Part shown: positions 5,617 to 12,956 of the stretch, one piece after another
Position numbering within the stretch: position 1 is the stretch's first letter
How the letters are laid out: the number at the start of each line of letters is the position of its first letter
Assembly: GCA_033809415.1 (NCBI GenBank)
Contig: JAPXLT010000057.1
Coordinates: forward strand, 1 to 19,850
DNA from: JAQVUB01 sp033809415
Lineage (GTDB): Bacteria > Verrucomicrobiota > Lentisphaeria > Oligosphaerales > Oligosphaeraceae
Length of the DNA stretch: 19,850 nt
Direction: 5' to 3'
Translations under genes and position numbers: made by a program
Notes under the pieces: model-generated
Database searches by the model: none
The model's input: the letters and a program-made list of their open reading frames with translations, nothing else
What the model was told of the DNA's origin: nothing

Positions 5617-6708
5617 GTGCTCTTATCATTCGTGACTGCAATGCAACTCTTTCTATTCCTGTCGGCAGGAGGGAATCAAGTGGCGCTCAATTTAACTGCA
5701 TTAGGCTTGGGACGTTATCTGCCCTGTTCCATTTTATCACGGAAGCCATACGTACTGGCGGCTTATGACTATGATTTTTTGGATTGTCTCGATGCTTTCG
5801 AGCAGGTCTTGCCACGAAACCAGATGGTCACCTTGCTGATCCAGCTGGGCTGGCAATGCCAAACTGCCAATACCGCCAAAAAGCTCGTAAAGGGGCTTCG
5901 TGCAGCCCGTGAACGCCTGCCGCAAATCGGGCGGATTCTCATGCTGGCCAACGAGCCGGAAGAAGTCACCGCCTTGTCAGCCCAAGGCGAAGAGGCAGTG
6001 TTTTGCCATCAGAATGCGTTTTTGGACGAACGGCGCTATCCTGTCCTGCCATTTGTGCGGAAGCGTTACGATGCGATATACGTCGCCCGGATCACGCCAT
6101 TTAAGCGGCATGCATTGTTGAGCGAAATGTCAAAGGTGCGACTCATTGGCACTTTTTCGGAAAACGAGCGCACCTATGCTGAATCAATCCTGCAAAACCG
6201 CGAACACGTGCGCTGGTCAAACTGGTATCCAGCGCATCTGATTGCTATTCCGATGAACCAGGCGCGTTGCGGTTTATGCTTGTCAGCGGAAGAGGGCGCA
6301 ATGTTTGTCAGTGCAGAATATTTGCTTTGCGGACTGCCGGTGGTGAACACCCCCAATATTGGCGGGCGCGATCTGGTTATGCCGGATTTTGCGGTCAAGC
6401 GGGTTGCCGCCGAGACATCAGCTGTGGCAGATGCAGTGCGGCAGTGGCAGGTAGCAGCGCCGCCCGCTGCGGATATCCGTGAAGCGACACTGAGCCTGAT
6501 GCGTCCGCATCGACGCAAACTGCTGGAGATTTTGCAGGAGATCGGGGTTGCGGAAGAGCTGTGCGAAAAATATGCACGTCGCTTTCCGCACAAACTTGGC
6601 TTGCGTTGCAGCAGGTCGCCCTTGCAGAATTTGGCGATCGGATTGCCAAGGCCGGACAAACAGGAGGGGGCAGGATGCAGGGTGCAGGGTGCAGGCGTGG
6701 AGGAATAA
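5617..6708 (+). CDS. Glycosyltransferase, GT4-like (C-terminal half conserved)
   Basis: A 363-residue protein that looks like a GT-B fold glycosyltransferase. The C-terminal segment with CLSAEEGAMF, then EYLLCGLPVVNTPNIGGRD (about residues 222-250) matches the donor-site motif of family 4 enzymes, where the Glu residues contact the sugar nucleotide. YDAIYVARITPFKRH (about 150-164) corresponds to the start of the C-terminal domain. The N-terminal domain is short for the family and not clearly recognisable. The start is uncertain: GTG 5617 or ATG 5641, neither with a good ribosome binding site; another frame is open from ATG 5608 for about 50 codons, so an N-terminal frameshift cannot be excluded. 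The last 15 residues (QEGAGCRVQGAGVEE) are encoded by heptamer repeat DNA. It converges on the GT87 genes and may belong to the same glycan pathway. Confidence 0.8.
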   Translation: MLLSFVTAMQLFLFLSAGGNQVALNLTALGLGRYLPCSILSRKPYVLAAYDYDFLDCLDAFEQVLPRNQMVTLLIQLGWQCQTANTAKKLVKGLRAARERLPQIGRILMLANEPEEVTALSAQGEEAVFCHQNAFLDERRYPVLPFVRKRYDAIYVARITPFKRHALLSEMSKVRLIGTFSENERTYAESILQNREHVRWSNWYPAHLIAIPMNQARCGLCLSAEEGAMFVSAEYLLCGLPVVNTPNIGGRDLVMPDFAVKRVAAETSAVADAVRQWQVAAPPAADIREATLSLMRPHRRKLLEILQEIGVAEELCEKYARRFPHKLGLRCSRSPLQNLAIGLPRPDKQEGAGCRVQGAGVEE

Positions 6709-6786
6709 ACACGCACGCAACCGGAACGGTTGCGCCACTTTTTAAACGCACTACGCACTACGCACCTGTTCCCCCTGCACCCTGCC
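6664..6786 (+). repeat. Heptamer repeats and hairpin copy d at convergent gene ends
   Basis: A G-rich heptamer run (GCAGGAT, GCAGGGT, GCAGGGT, GCAGGCG; 6670-6697), then hairpin CGCAACCG-GAA-CGGTTGCG (6716-6734) with CCACTTTTTAAA, then CGCACTA units and CCCCCTGCACCCTGCC. The stop codons of the plus-strand glycosyltransferase (6706-6708) and the minus-strand GT87 gene (6758-6760) both fall inside the element. The hairpin, with an eight-base stem in both directions and T or A runs beside it, might end transcription from both sides; inference. Confidence 0.75.
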
Positions 6787-8059
6787 TCCAACACAAGCAG
6801 AACGCCCAGCAGGTCACCAAGATCATCACAATGGCCTGGATCGGGAAAATATTATCTACCCCCATGCTGGAAGAAGTGTAGATGAAATCTTCAAAGACTG
6901 GCCCGATTTTTGCAGCCAGGCGATTGACCCGCGCAAGGGGAATAAGCATATAGCCGATCAGAAGCAGCCCGGGGATTGCTACCCAGGTGCGTTTTTCCAG
7001 CAGGGCCCGCCAGATGATCAAGCAGACAAAGGGTATGACCACAACCAGATCATGCAGTCGATGGTAGGTGGGCAGCATAGTGACACACAAGACGAAGAAG
7101 ACCGTCTCATTCTTCAGGCTGTCGTGTTTCCATGCCCGGATCAGCACTACGATAAGCATAACCATAAAAACGGCAATCAACAGCATATTGATCATATTCA
7201 GCTTGAAAAAACCAATATGGAGCATGTCGTAACCGGTAATTTCATAACTGTTCAGGCTTCCTTTTTGCATGGACAGTTTCAGTGCCGCGATATATTTCTG
7301 ATATAATTCCAACAGATTATTTCCGGTCAGCAGGGGTGTGAGGGCAAAGAGAAAAAAGACACCTGCGCCGTAAAGACAGAGTTTGAGTTTTTTCCTGACC
7401 AGAAACAAGAGGCCTAAAAAGGGAACCATGCTGTACTTGAACACTGCGGCAATGCCAAACAGGACAGGACGCATAATTGGCGCGTTGCCTTGAAACCACA
7501 GGACAAACAGAAGGGCACCGGCAATTAGTATGGTCGACTGCCCCAACCTCAGCGCTGTCAACACCGGAGATGAATTGCAGAAAATAAAAAAGAGAAAAGA
7601 CAGGCCCAACTGCCGGGGACCGGGCGTCCGTATATCTGACCAATTGCGCAACCAGCCCAGGCGCCGCCCGGTCCAGAGGCAGATTGTCGCCAAAACCAGA
7701 AATTGCAGCAACAGATGCAAAGCCAGAAACAGGGGGCGGGTAACTGGGAAGAAGCGCATCAGCAAGCCAGGTGCCGCATAAAAAAGCATGTATCCCGGAA
7801 AGGGGATTGGCGGCTCCCCCCAATGATAGAAGACGACATTTTCGATGTCATATGGGTCTATTGCCAAAAACAAATTGGATGAAACATCAAGATAGGCGAG
7901 GAAATCGACCTGTATCTGCCTGAAAAAGACGAAAATAAAGCAGCGCAGAACGGTCAGCAAAAACAACATCAGGGCAATGCCGCCTAACAGGGGACGGGGA
8001 AGCTTGAAGAAGCTGTCTTGCAATTTGAAGATTCTATCTTGCAAGGTGACCTTGTTCAT
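6758..8059 (-). CDS. GT87-like polytopic membrane glycosyltransferase (copy 2 of tandem pair)
   Basis: A 433-residue integral membrane protein with about ten hydrophobic segments, resembling the GT87/DUF2029 family of polyprenyl-phosphate-sugar-dependent transferases. Family-type landmarks: Asp in QVDFLAYLD near residue 52, DPYD (68-71) in the first external loop, RLGQ (171-174) before a membrane helix, and KYSMVPFLG (208-216). AAGGA lies 8 nt before ATG 8059. It is closely related at DNA level to the next gene upstream (8164-9612), offset by about 1550 bp, so the two arose by tandem duplication. The final residues (WRQGAGGTGA) come from repeat DNA, and the TAG stop lies in a CGCACTA unit. 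It probably transfers a sugar to a surface glycan at the outer face of the inner membrane, using lipid-linked donor made by the GtrB-like enzyme at 9672. Confidence 0.85.
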   Translation of the reverse strand: MNKVTLQDRIFKLQDSFFKLPRPLLGGIALMLFLLTVLRCFIFVFFRQIQVDFLAYLDVSSNLFLAIDPYDIENVVFYHWGEPPIPFPGYMLFYAAPGLLMRFFPVTRPLFLALHLLLQFLVLATICLWTGRRLGWLRNWSDIRTPGPRQLGLSFLFFIFCNSSPVLTALRLGQSTILIAGALLFVLWFQGNAPIMRPVLFGIAAVFKYSMVPFLGLLFLVRKKLKLCLYGAGVFFLFALTPLLTGNNLLELYQKYIAALKLSMQKGSLNSYEITGYDMLHIGFFKLNMINMLLIAVFMVMLIVVLIRAWKHDSLKNETVFFVLCVTMLPTYHRLHDLVVVIPFVCLIIWRALLEKRTWVAIPGLLLIGYMLIPLARVNRLAAKIGPVFEDFIYTSSSMGVDNIFPIQAIVMILVTCWAFCLCWRQGAGGTGA

Positions 8060-8093
8060 CTGTTAATCCTTTCAAAAAACAGGAATGGGATAA

Positions 8094-8210
8094 TGGGTCT
8101 GTAGTGCGTGGCGCGTGGCGCGGGCCAGACATGGTGCACGGGACAAAGCGCGCCCCATGACAGTCAGGGCATCGCAACCGGAATGGTTGCGCCACTTTTT
8201 AAACCTGCGC
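8094..8210 (+). repeat. Composite repeat element, copy B3 (contains hairpin copy e)
   Basis: GTAGTGCGTGGCGCGTGGCGCGG-type heptamers, ATGGTGCACGGGACA, CGCCCCATGACAGTCAGGGCAT and hairpin CGCAACCG-GAA-TGGTTGCG (8173-8191) with CCACTTTTTAAACCTGCG. It has the same order as 4501-4736 and is continued by the 18-unit heptamer array. The final codons and stop of the upstream GT87 gene lie within it. Confidence 0.75.
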
Positions 8211-9612
8211 CCCTGCACCCTGTCCCCTGCACCCTGTCCCCTGCACCCTGTCCCCTGCACCCTGTCCCCTGCACCCTGTCCCCTGCACCCTGCACCCTGC
8301 ACCCTGTCCCCTGCACCCTGTCCCCTGCACCCTGTTTCCAGCACACCCAAAATGCCCAGCAGGTCGCCAGGATCATCATAACGGCATGGATCGGGAAAAT
8401 ATTCTTTATTTTCAAGTCGGGAGAAGAAGTGTAGATAAAGTCTTCAAAGACTGGTCCGATTTTTGCAGCCAGGCGATGAAGAATCGCAAGGGGAATAAGC
8501 AGATAGCCGATTAGAAGCAGTCCGGGAACCGCTACCCAGTTGCGTTTTGCTAGCAGAGCCCGCCAGATGATCACGCAGGCAAAGGGTATGACCACAACTA
8601 GATCGTGCAGTCGATGGTAGGTAGGCAGCATGGTGACACACAGGACGAAAAAGACCGTCTCATCGCTCAGGCGGTCATTTTTCCATGCACGAATCAGCAC
8701 CAGGACAAACAGTAGCAGAAAAATGGCAATCAGCAGCATATTAATCATATTCAGCTTGAAAAAGCCAATGTGGATCATATTAAAACCAGTAACTTCATAA
8801 TTGTTCTGATACCCTTTTTGCATGGTCAGTTTTATTGCATCGATATATTTTTGATATAATTCCAGCAGATTATTTCCGGTCAGCAGGGGGCTGAGGGCAA
8901 AGAGAAAAAAGACCCCTGCGCCGTAAAGGCAGAGTTTGATTTTTTTCTTGATCAAGAACAGGATTCCCAAAAAGGGAACCATGCTGTACTTGAATACTGC
9001 GGCAATTCCGAACAGGATGGGGCGCATGATCGGCGCGTCGCCTTGAAACCACAGGACAAACAGAAGGGCACCGGCAATCAGTATGGTCGACTGCCCCATC
9101 CTCAGCCCCGTCAGCACCGGTGATGAATTGCAGATGATAAAAAACAGAAAGGACAGGCCCAGCTGCCGGGGGCCGGGCTTTAGCAGGTCTGACCAATTGC
9201 GCAGCCATCCCATTCGCCGCCCGATCCAGAGGCAGATTATCGCCAAAACCAGAAATTGCAGCAACAGATGCAAAGCCAGAACCAGGGGGCGGGTAAATGG
9301 GAAGAAGCGCATCAGCAAGCCTGGTGCCGCATAAAAAAGCATGTATCCTGGAAAAGGGATTGGCGGCTCCTTCCATTCGTGCAAGACGCCGTTATTGATG
9401 TCATACGGGTCTATTGCCAAAAACAAATTTGATGAGACTTCAAGATAGGCGAGGAAATCGTATTGCGGATTCTTGAAAAAGACGACAATAAAACAGCGCA
9501 GAACAGTCAGCAAAAACAACATCAGGGCAATGCCACCTAAAAGGGATTGGGGAAGCTTGAAGAACCTGTCTTGCAATTTGAAGATTCTATCTTGTAAAGT
9601 GACCTTGTGCAT
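8164..9612 (-). CDS. GT87-like membrane glycosyltransferase with repeat-encoded C-terminal tail (copy 1)
   Basis: A 482-residue protein whose first ~425 residues are a close paralogue of the 6758-8059 product: the same first-loop DPYD, a RMGQ motif near residue 171, KYSMVPFLG and about ten membrane segments. The function proposed is the same, lipid-phosphate-sugar-dependent transfer at the membrane. ATG 9612 is preceded by AAGGAAG, and the two paralogues share this leader too. The C-terminus departs from the family: six heptads of type QGAGDRV/QGTGCRG (42 residues) translated from 18 heptamer DNA repeats, then AGLKSGATIPVAMP encoded by the hairpin element. The paralogue lacks this tail apart from QGAGGTGA. 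The tail would lie just after the last membrane helix and is hydrophilic, Gly-rich and carries several Cys. It is likely an accretion by repeat DNA that removed the original stop. Confidence 0.87.
   Translation of the reverse strand: MHKVTLQDRIFKLQDRFFKLPQSLLGGIALMLFLLTVLRCFIVVFFKNPQYDFLAYLEVSSNLFLAIDPYDINNGVLHEWKEPPIPFPGYMLFYAAPGLLMRFFPFTRPLVLALHLLLQFLVLAIICLWIGRRMGWLRNWSDLLKPGPRQLGLSFLFFIICNSSPVLTGLRMGQSTILIAGALLFVLWFQGDAPIMRPILFGIAAVFKYSMVPFLGILFLIKKKIKLCLYGAGVFFLFALSPLLTGNNLLELYQKYIDAIKLTMQKGYQNNYEVTGFNMIHIGFFKLNMINMLLIAIFLLLFVLVLIRAWKNDRLSDETVFFVLCVTMLPTYHRLHDLVVVIPFACVIIWRALLAKRNWVAVPGLLLIGYLLIPLAILHRLAAKIGPVFEDFIYTSSPDLKIKNIFPIHAVMMILATCWAFWVCWKQGAGDRVQGTGCRVQGAGDRVQGTGCRGQGAGDRVQGTGCRGAGLKSGATIPVAMP
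8211..8336 (+). repeat. Heptamer minisatellite, 18 units (CCCTGCA / CCCTGTC)
   Basis: Exactly 18 contiguous 7-bp units in perfect register, mostly alternating CCCTGCA and CCCTGTC, with three consecutive CCCTGCA near 8281-8301 and a final CCCTGTT. Because 126 is divisible by 3, the array keeps the minus-strand GT87 frame open and encodes 42 residues. The minus strand, which is the mRNA sense strand, has GGG runs spaced by 4 nt and fits the G-quadruplex consensus. Confidence 0.95.
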
Positions 9613-9671
9613 CTGTTCTTCCTTTCAAAAAAACAGGAAAGTGAAGTGCTTCTTGTAGAATATACCTCGAA

Positions 9672-10607
9672 TTATATCTTTTCGCCATTTTTTTCGGCAA
9701 CGATATAATTGGGTCGATTTTGGCTTTCATCAAAAATCCGGCTCATATATTCCCCGATCACTCCGAGCGTGAAGAGCTGCACTCCCCCCAAAAAAACAAT
9801 CACCACCATCAGGCTTGGATATCCGGCAACCGGATCGCCATAGCAAAGAGTTTTTATAAAGACATAAATGCCATAGAGAAAAGCAAGTGAGGATACGAAA
9901 AAACCCAACAGCATGGCCAGACGCAAGGGAAAAGCCGTGAAACCGATGAGGCCATCCAGCGCCAGGTTGAACAAGGAGGAAAAATTCCACGAACTCACTC
10001 CAGACTGGCGGTCATGCCGGTCAAACAATATGGCTTTTTTGCGGAAGCCGATCCAACAGAAAAGCCCTTTTGTGTAGCGATTATGCTCCCGCAAAGTCGT
10101 CAGTGCCTGGACGCAGCGCCGGTCAAGAAGGCGAAAATCCCCGACATTTGGCAACAGGCGGATGCGGGACGAATAGTGCATAAGGCGATAATAGCACAAG
10201 GTCAGGATTTTGCGCAGGATGCTTTCCTTGCCTCGTTGACGGCGCTGGGCATAGACATCGTCAAAGCCTGCTTCCCATTCTTGCAGCATCTCACCAATCA
10301 ATTCCGGCGGGTCCTGAAGGTCTGCGTCAAGGATGATCATGCAATCGCCGGAGAAGGCGTCGAATCCCGCCAGCATAGCGGCTTCCTTGCCGAAATTCCG
10401 GGACAAGGAGAGATATTTAAACCGCGAATCCTGTTGGTGTTTCTTGCGCAGCCACTCCAAGGAACCGTCTTTGCTGCCGTCATCGACAAAAAGGAACTCC
10501 CATTCGTAGGCATCCAGTTTGCCGGTATTTTCGAGCAGCCGTTTTTCCAATTGGGGCAGCACGTCCTCTTCATTATGGACAGGAATCAGTAGGGTGACTT
10601 TTTTCAT
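9672..10607 (-). CDS. Polyprenyl-phosphate glycosyltransferase, GT2, GtrB/DPM1-like
   Basis: A 311-residue family 2 glycosyltransferase with a GT-A domain and two C-terminal membrane helices. Motifs: LIPVHNEE (7-14), VDDGSKDGS (41-49), the metal-binding DADLQDP (94-100), the acceptor-site NRYTKGL (176-182) and RQSGVSSWNF (200-209). Membrane segments run at about 225-252 and 264-286, and GVIGEYMSRIFDE follows, typical of GtrB/ArnC/DPM1-type enzymes. These load a sugar from a nucleotide donor onto undecaprenyl phosphate on the cytoplasmic side. Two GT87-like genes follow after 59 nt on the same strand, a classical pairing in which the lipid-linked sugar is used by a polytopic transferase. No strong ribosome binding site precedes ATG 10607. 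The sugar cannot be deduced. Confidence 0.93.
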   Translation of the reverse strand: MKKVTLLIPVHNEEDVLPQLEKRLLENTGKLDAYEWEFLFVDDGSKDGSLEWLRKKHQQDSRFKYLSLSRNFGKEAAMLAGFDAFSGDCMIILDADLQDPPELIGEMLQEWEAGFDDVYAQRRQRGKESILRKILTLCYYRLMHYSSRIRLLPNVGDFRLLDRRCVQALTTLREHNRYTKGLFCWIGFRKKAILFDRHDRQSGVSSWNFSSLFNLALDGLIGFTAFPLRLAMLLGFFVSSLAFLYGIYVFIKTLCYGDPVAGYPSLMVVIVFLGGVQLFTLGVIGEYMSRIFDESQNRPNYIVAEKNGEKI

Positions 10608-10636
10608 GGCAACAATGCATCCTTAGTTTTATGGGC

Positions 10637-10903
10637 AATGGACAGGGACAAGAATGGACAAGAGGGACAGGAATGGAATGAACGATGGACTTCGTACTAC
10701 GCCCAACTTCCTCTTTTTTGGGAAAGATTTTTTATGGACTAGGGACAGGGGACAGGAATGGACAGGATGGACGGAATGGACTGCTGAATGGACAATGGAC
10801 GATGGCCAGGAATGGACACGTACAGCAGATGACATTTTTTTGTGCCTGTCCATTCGTCCATTAAACGTCAAGTCCATCACGTCCATTCGTGTCCCTGTCC
10901 ATT
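10637..10903. repeat. Fold-back element with 23-bp terminal inverted repeats
   Basis: The left end (10637-10659) begins AATGGACAGGGACAAG. The right end (10881-10903), reverse-complemented, begins AATGGACAGGGACACG and matches it at 22 of 23 positions. Inside, GGACA/AATGGACA motifs dominate the left two thirds and TGTCC/GTCCATT motifs the right end, so much of the 267 bp could fold on itself. No transposase is encoded; an open frame across it consists of repeat translation. It fills the spacer between the hydrolase stop and the GT2 start. Confidence 0.7.
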
Positions 10904-10931
10904 AAAAACACTCATTTTGCCGTTTGAATAG

Positions 10932-10983
10932 GTTGTGGACGCCAGTCCACGCCAAGTTTTTTCGTTCCTTTCGTTGTTAAAAA
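10932..10983 (+). repeat. Covarying hairpin element, copy 3, at hydrolase stop
   Basis: The stem GTGGAC (10935-10940) pairs with GTCCAC (10945-10950) around GCCA, followed by GCCAAGTTTTTTCGTT and TTAAAAAC. Relative to copy 1 a G-C pair is replaced by A-T, with both partners changed. The element ends 4 nt from the TAA of the minus-strand hydrolase gene. Confidence 0.65.
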
Positions 10984-10987
10984 CGTA

Positions 10988-12931
10988 TTATCTTTTGCTC
11001 GTCCAGTTGCTAACGACTTTGGCTTTTGCGCCCAGTGCTTTGACAACATCCGGGAAATCGAAGAATTGCAGGATGCCTTGGGGATGTGATGCGGATGGCC
11101 AGCGTGCAAGCGGGTCTTCGATCCATTCTTGGAAAGAGATGGGGCTATCGACGAGGAAAACTTCCCCGATCCGTGGTTCGAGCAAGGCAGCAAAGGCCGC
11201 GATGATCGCGCCCTGTCCGCGGCCATGCAGGGCAATTTCGTCCGCCCCTTCGTCTGTCAGTAGGTCGATCACCCGGAGCACGTCAAACACACGCCGTCCC
11301 AAATAGCTTTCCAGCAGTAAGCTGCCATAGCCATGCATCATGTAATCCATGCCATAATCAGCAAAAAAGGCCTGTTCGTCATTTTTAAGTCCGTCTTCCG
11401 GACGTGATTCCCCCATGCCTCGCGGGTCGATGGAATAGACTTCGCCGCTGGCGGCGAGCTGGCGGAAATATGCGTTTCCGGTCAAGTCCCAATCGCTGGC
11501 CACATCCGGCAGATAGAGACAGACCTCGCGCTCGACATCAAGTGTATAGTAGCAGCCATCCTCCCGCACGTTTTTATGCACAATGGCACGGATTCCGGGT
11601 TCTTCCGTCTCGACCGCATAGCGTGCCCAGACTTCCTGCTGGCCGTCAATCTGGTAAACACAGGGGCGCGGGATCCGGAAATGCGGAATGCCGCGGCGTT
11701 CCGGCATCTGCAGCAGCTCATCGAGCTTTGCTCGAATTGCTGCTTCATCGAGCGGTGGGCGTTTTGCAGCCAGTTCGCCTGCCCGTTTTTGCATCAGATC
11801 AGAGATACTGACCGAACCAGCCAAAAGAACATTCCCGTCCGGACAAACTTGGATTTTGTCTCCAGCAAGGGGCGCCACCTCGACCTGACGCGCCTTTTTC
11901 CCGGTCTGGCGGCAGAAAAAATCCACCATGGCTTCCTGATTATGAACGGAGTAGCCATGCGTCGTCGGCCCCAGGAACATCTCGAATTTGTCGCCTGCTC
12001 CGAGCACTTCGTAAAAGTCACTCACGTCCTCGCATGCCTCGAAAAATCCCCTGCGCTCGAAGAAATCGAATCTTTGTCCGAGGATGATCGCCGGTTTCGG
12101 TGCTCGTACGATCATCAAGTCAGCCAGTTCCAAGCCTGCGGCCAGGATGCCGCGTGGATATTGTTCCGCGTCGCGTGGCAACTCATTTTCCAGATCACCC
12201 AGGAGGGTGGTTATGTGGCAGCTTGGTGCAGCCATCGTCAGACGCGGCTCGCAGGCCCAGAGCCACTCGCTTAACGTGCCGCCGCCGGAATTTCCGGTCA
12301 CGCCGACGTGGGAAGCATCGACTTCCGGACGGGCAAGCAGGACGCTCAAGGCCACGCGTCCATCCCAGACCCGCCAGGCGGCAAAGCTGTCACCGAGAAG
12401 CTCGAGCTGACGCCCCATGAAATTATGCGCTCCGCAAAGTCCGGGAAATCCTGTCACGCCCTGTTTTTTCAGCAGGGCATACTGGTCACGTTCTCCTTGA
12501 TGAATTGGATCATAGGCCAGTACCATGAAATCATTTTTTACCAGGCGTTGGGCGAATTCCTGATAAGTCGAACAGGCCTTCCCCTCGATCGCGTGTCCGC
12601 AGGTCGCCAGCACCCCGGGGACTTTGCCGTTTTTGGCCGCTTCAGGCACATAGAGCAGTGCGCTGACCAGGAACCCCGGGCGGCTCTCGAACAGCAGCTT
12701 TTCGATATGCCACCCATCAAACTGTTCGATGCCAGTAACTTTCAGATTCAGCGGAACCGTTTCCGGCCAAGGGCCAAAGGCTTCTTCTACCGCCTGCCGG
12801 ATTGTCCGCTGATAGACAAGAGCCTGATCCCGCGTTTTGATTGCCTTCAACTCCGCCTGGCGCTGTGCTTTTGCTTTGCGCAGTTTTGCCACATAATAAT
12901 CCAGAACCATGTGCTGATAACCATTCGGCAT
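10988..12931 (-). CDS. Two-domain alpha/beta hydrolase, acetyl-xylan-esterase-like
   Basis: A 647-residue protein with two alpha/beta hydrolase-like modules. In the first, GNSGGG (213-218) supplies a candidate nucleophile Ser215, QRFDFF a candidate Asp289, and TTHGYS a candidate His325; YDPIHQGER (140-148) is also typical of the dienelactone hydrolase/acetyl xylan esterase group. The second module (about 450-640) has DPRGMGES (502-509), but the elbow reads GRGQG (570-574), with Gly in place of the nucleophilic Ser, so it is probably inactive or structural. No signal peptide is seen, so the protein is likely cytoplasmic, perhaps deacetylating imported oligosaccharides. ATG 12931 is chosen because GGAGAGGAA lies 3 nt upstream; a TTG at 12964 would overlap the preceding gene. 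The 25-nt gap to the HD-CoaD fusion gene suggests one transcript. Confidence 0.85.
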   Translation of the reverse strand: MPNGYQHMVLDYYVAKLRKAKAQRQAELKAIKTRDQALVYQRTIRQAVEEAFGPWPETVPLNLKVTGIEQFDGWHIEKLLFESRPGFLVSALLYVPEAAKNGKVPGVLATCGHAIEGKACSTYQEFAQRLVKNDFMVLAYDPIHQGERDQYALLKKQGVTGFPGLCGAHNFMGRQLELLGDSFAAWRVWDGRVALSVLLARPEVDASHVGVTGNSGGGTLSEWLWACEPRLTMAAPSCHITTLLGDLENELPRDAEQYPRGILAAGLELADLMIVRAPKPAIILGQRFDFFERRGFFEACEDVSDFYEVLGAGDKFEMFLGPTTHGYSVHNQEAMVDFFCRQTGKKARQVEVAPLAGDKIQVCPDGNVLLAGSVSISDLMQKRAGELAAKRPPLDEAAIRAKLDELLQMPERRGIPHFRIPRPCVYQIDGQQEVWARYAVETEEPGIRAIVHKNVREDGCYYTLDVEREVCLYLPDVASDWDLTGNAYFRQLAASGEVYSIDPRGMGESRPEDGLKNDEQAFFADYGMDYMMHGYGSLLLESYLGRRVFDVLRVIDLLTDEGADEIALHGRGQGAIIAAFAALLEPRIGEVFLVDSPISFQEWIEDPLARWPSASHPQGILQFFDFPDVVKALGAKAKVVSNWTSKR

Positions 12932-12934
12932 GTC

Positions 12935-12943
12935 TTCCTCTCC
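12935..12943 (-). promoter_or_regulatory. Ribosome binding site deciding the hydrolase start
   Basis: GGAGAGGAA lies 3 nt before ATG 12931, inside the longer open frame that would begin at TTG 12964. It supports the shorter start and translation right after the upstream gene ends. Confidence 0.65.
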
Positions 12944-12956
12944 AACGTTTTGCTTT

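Noticed and set aside
10654..10905. Small protein encoded in the fold-back element
   Set aside because: The translation is repetitive (WTGWTEWTAEW type) and both strands are open because of the repeat, so coding is unlikely.
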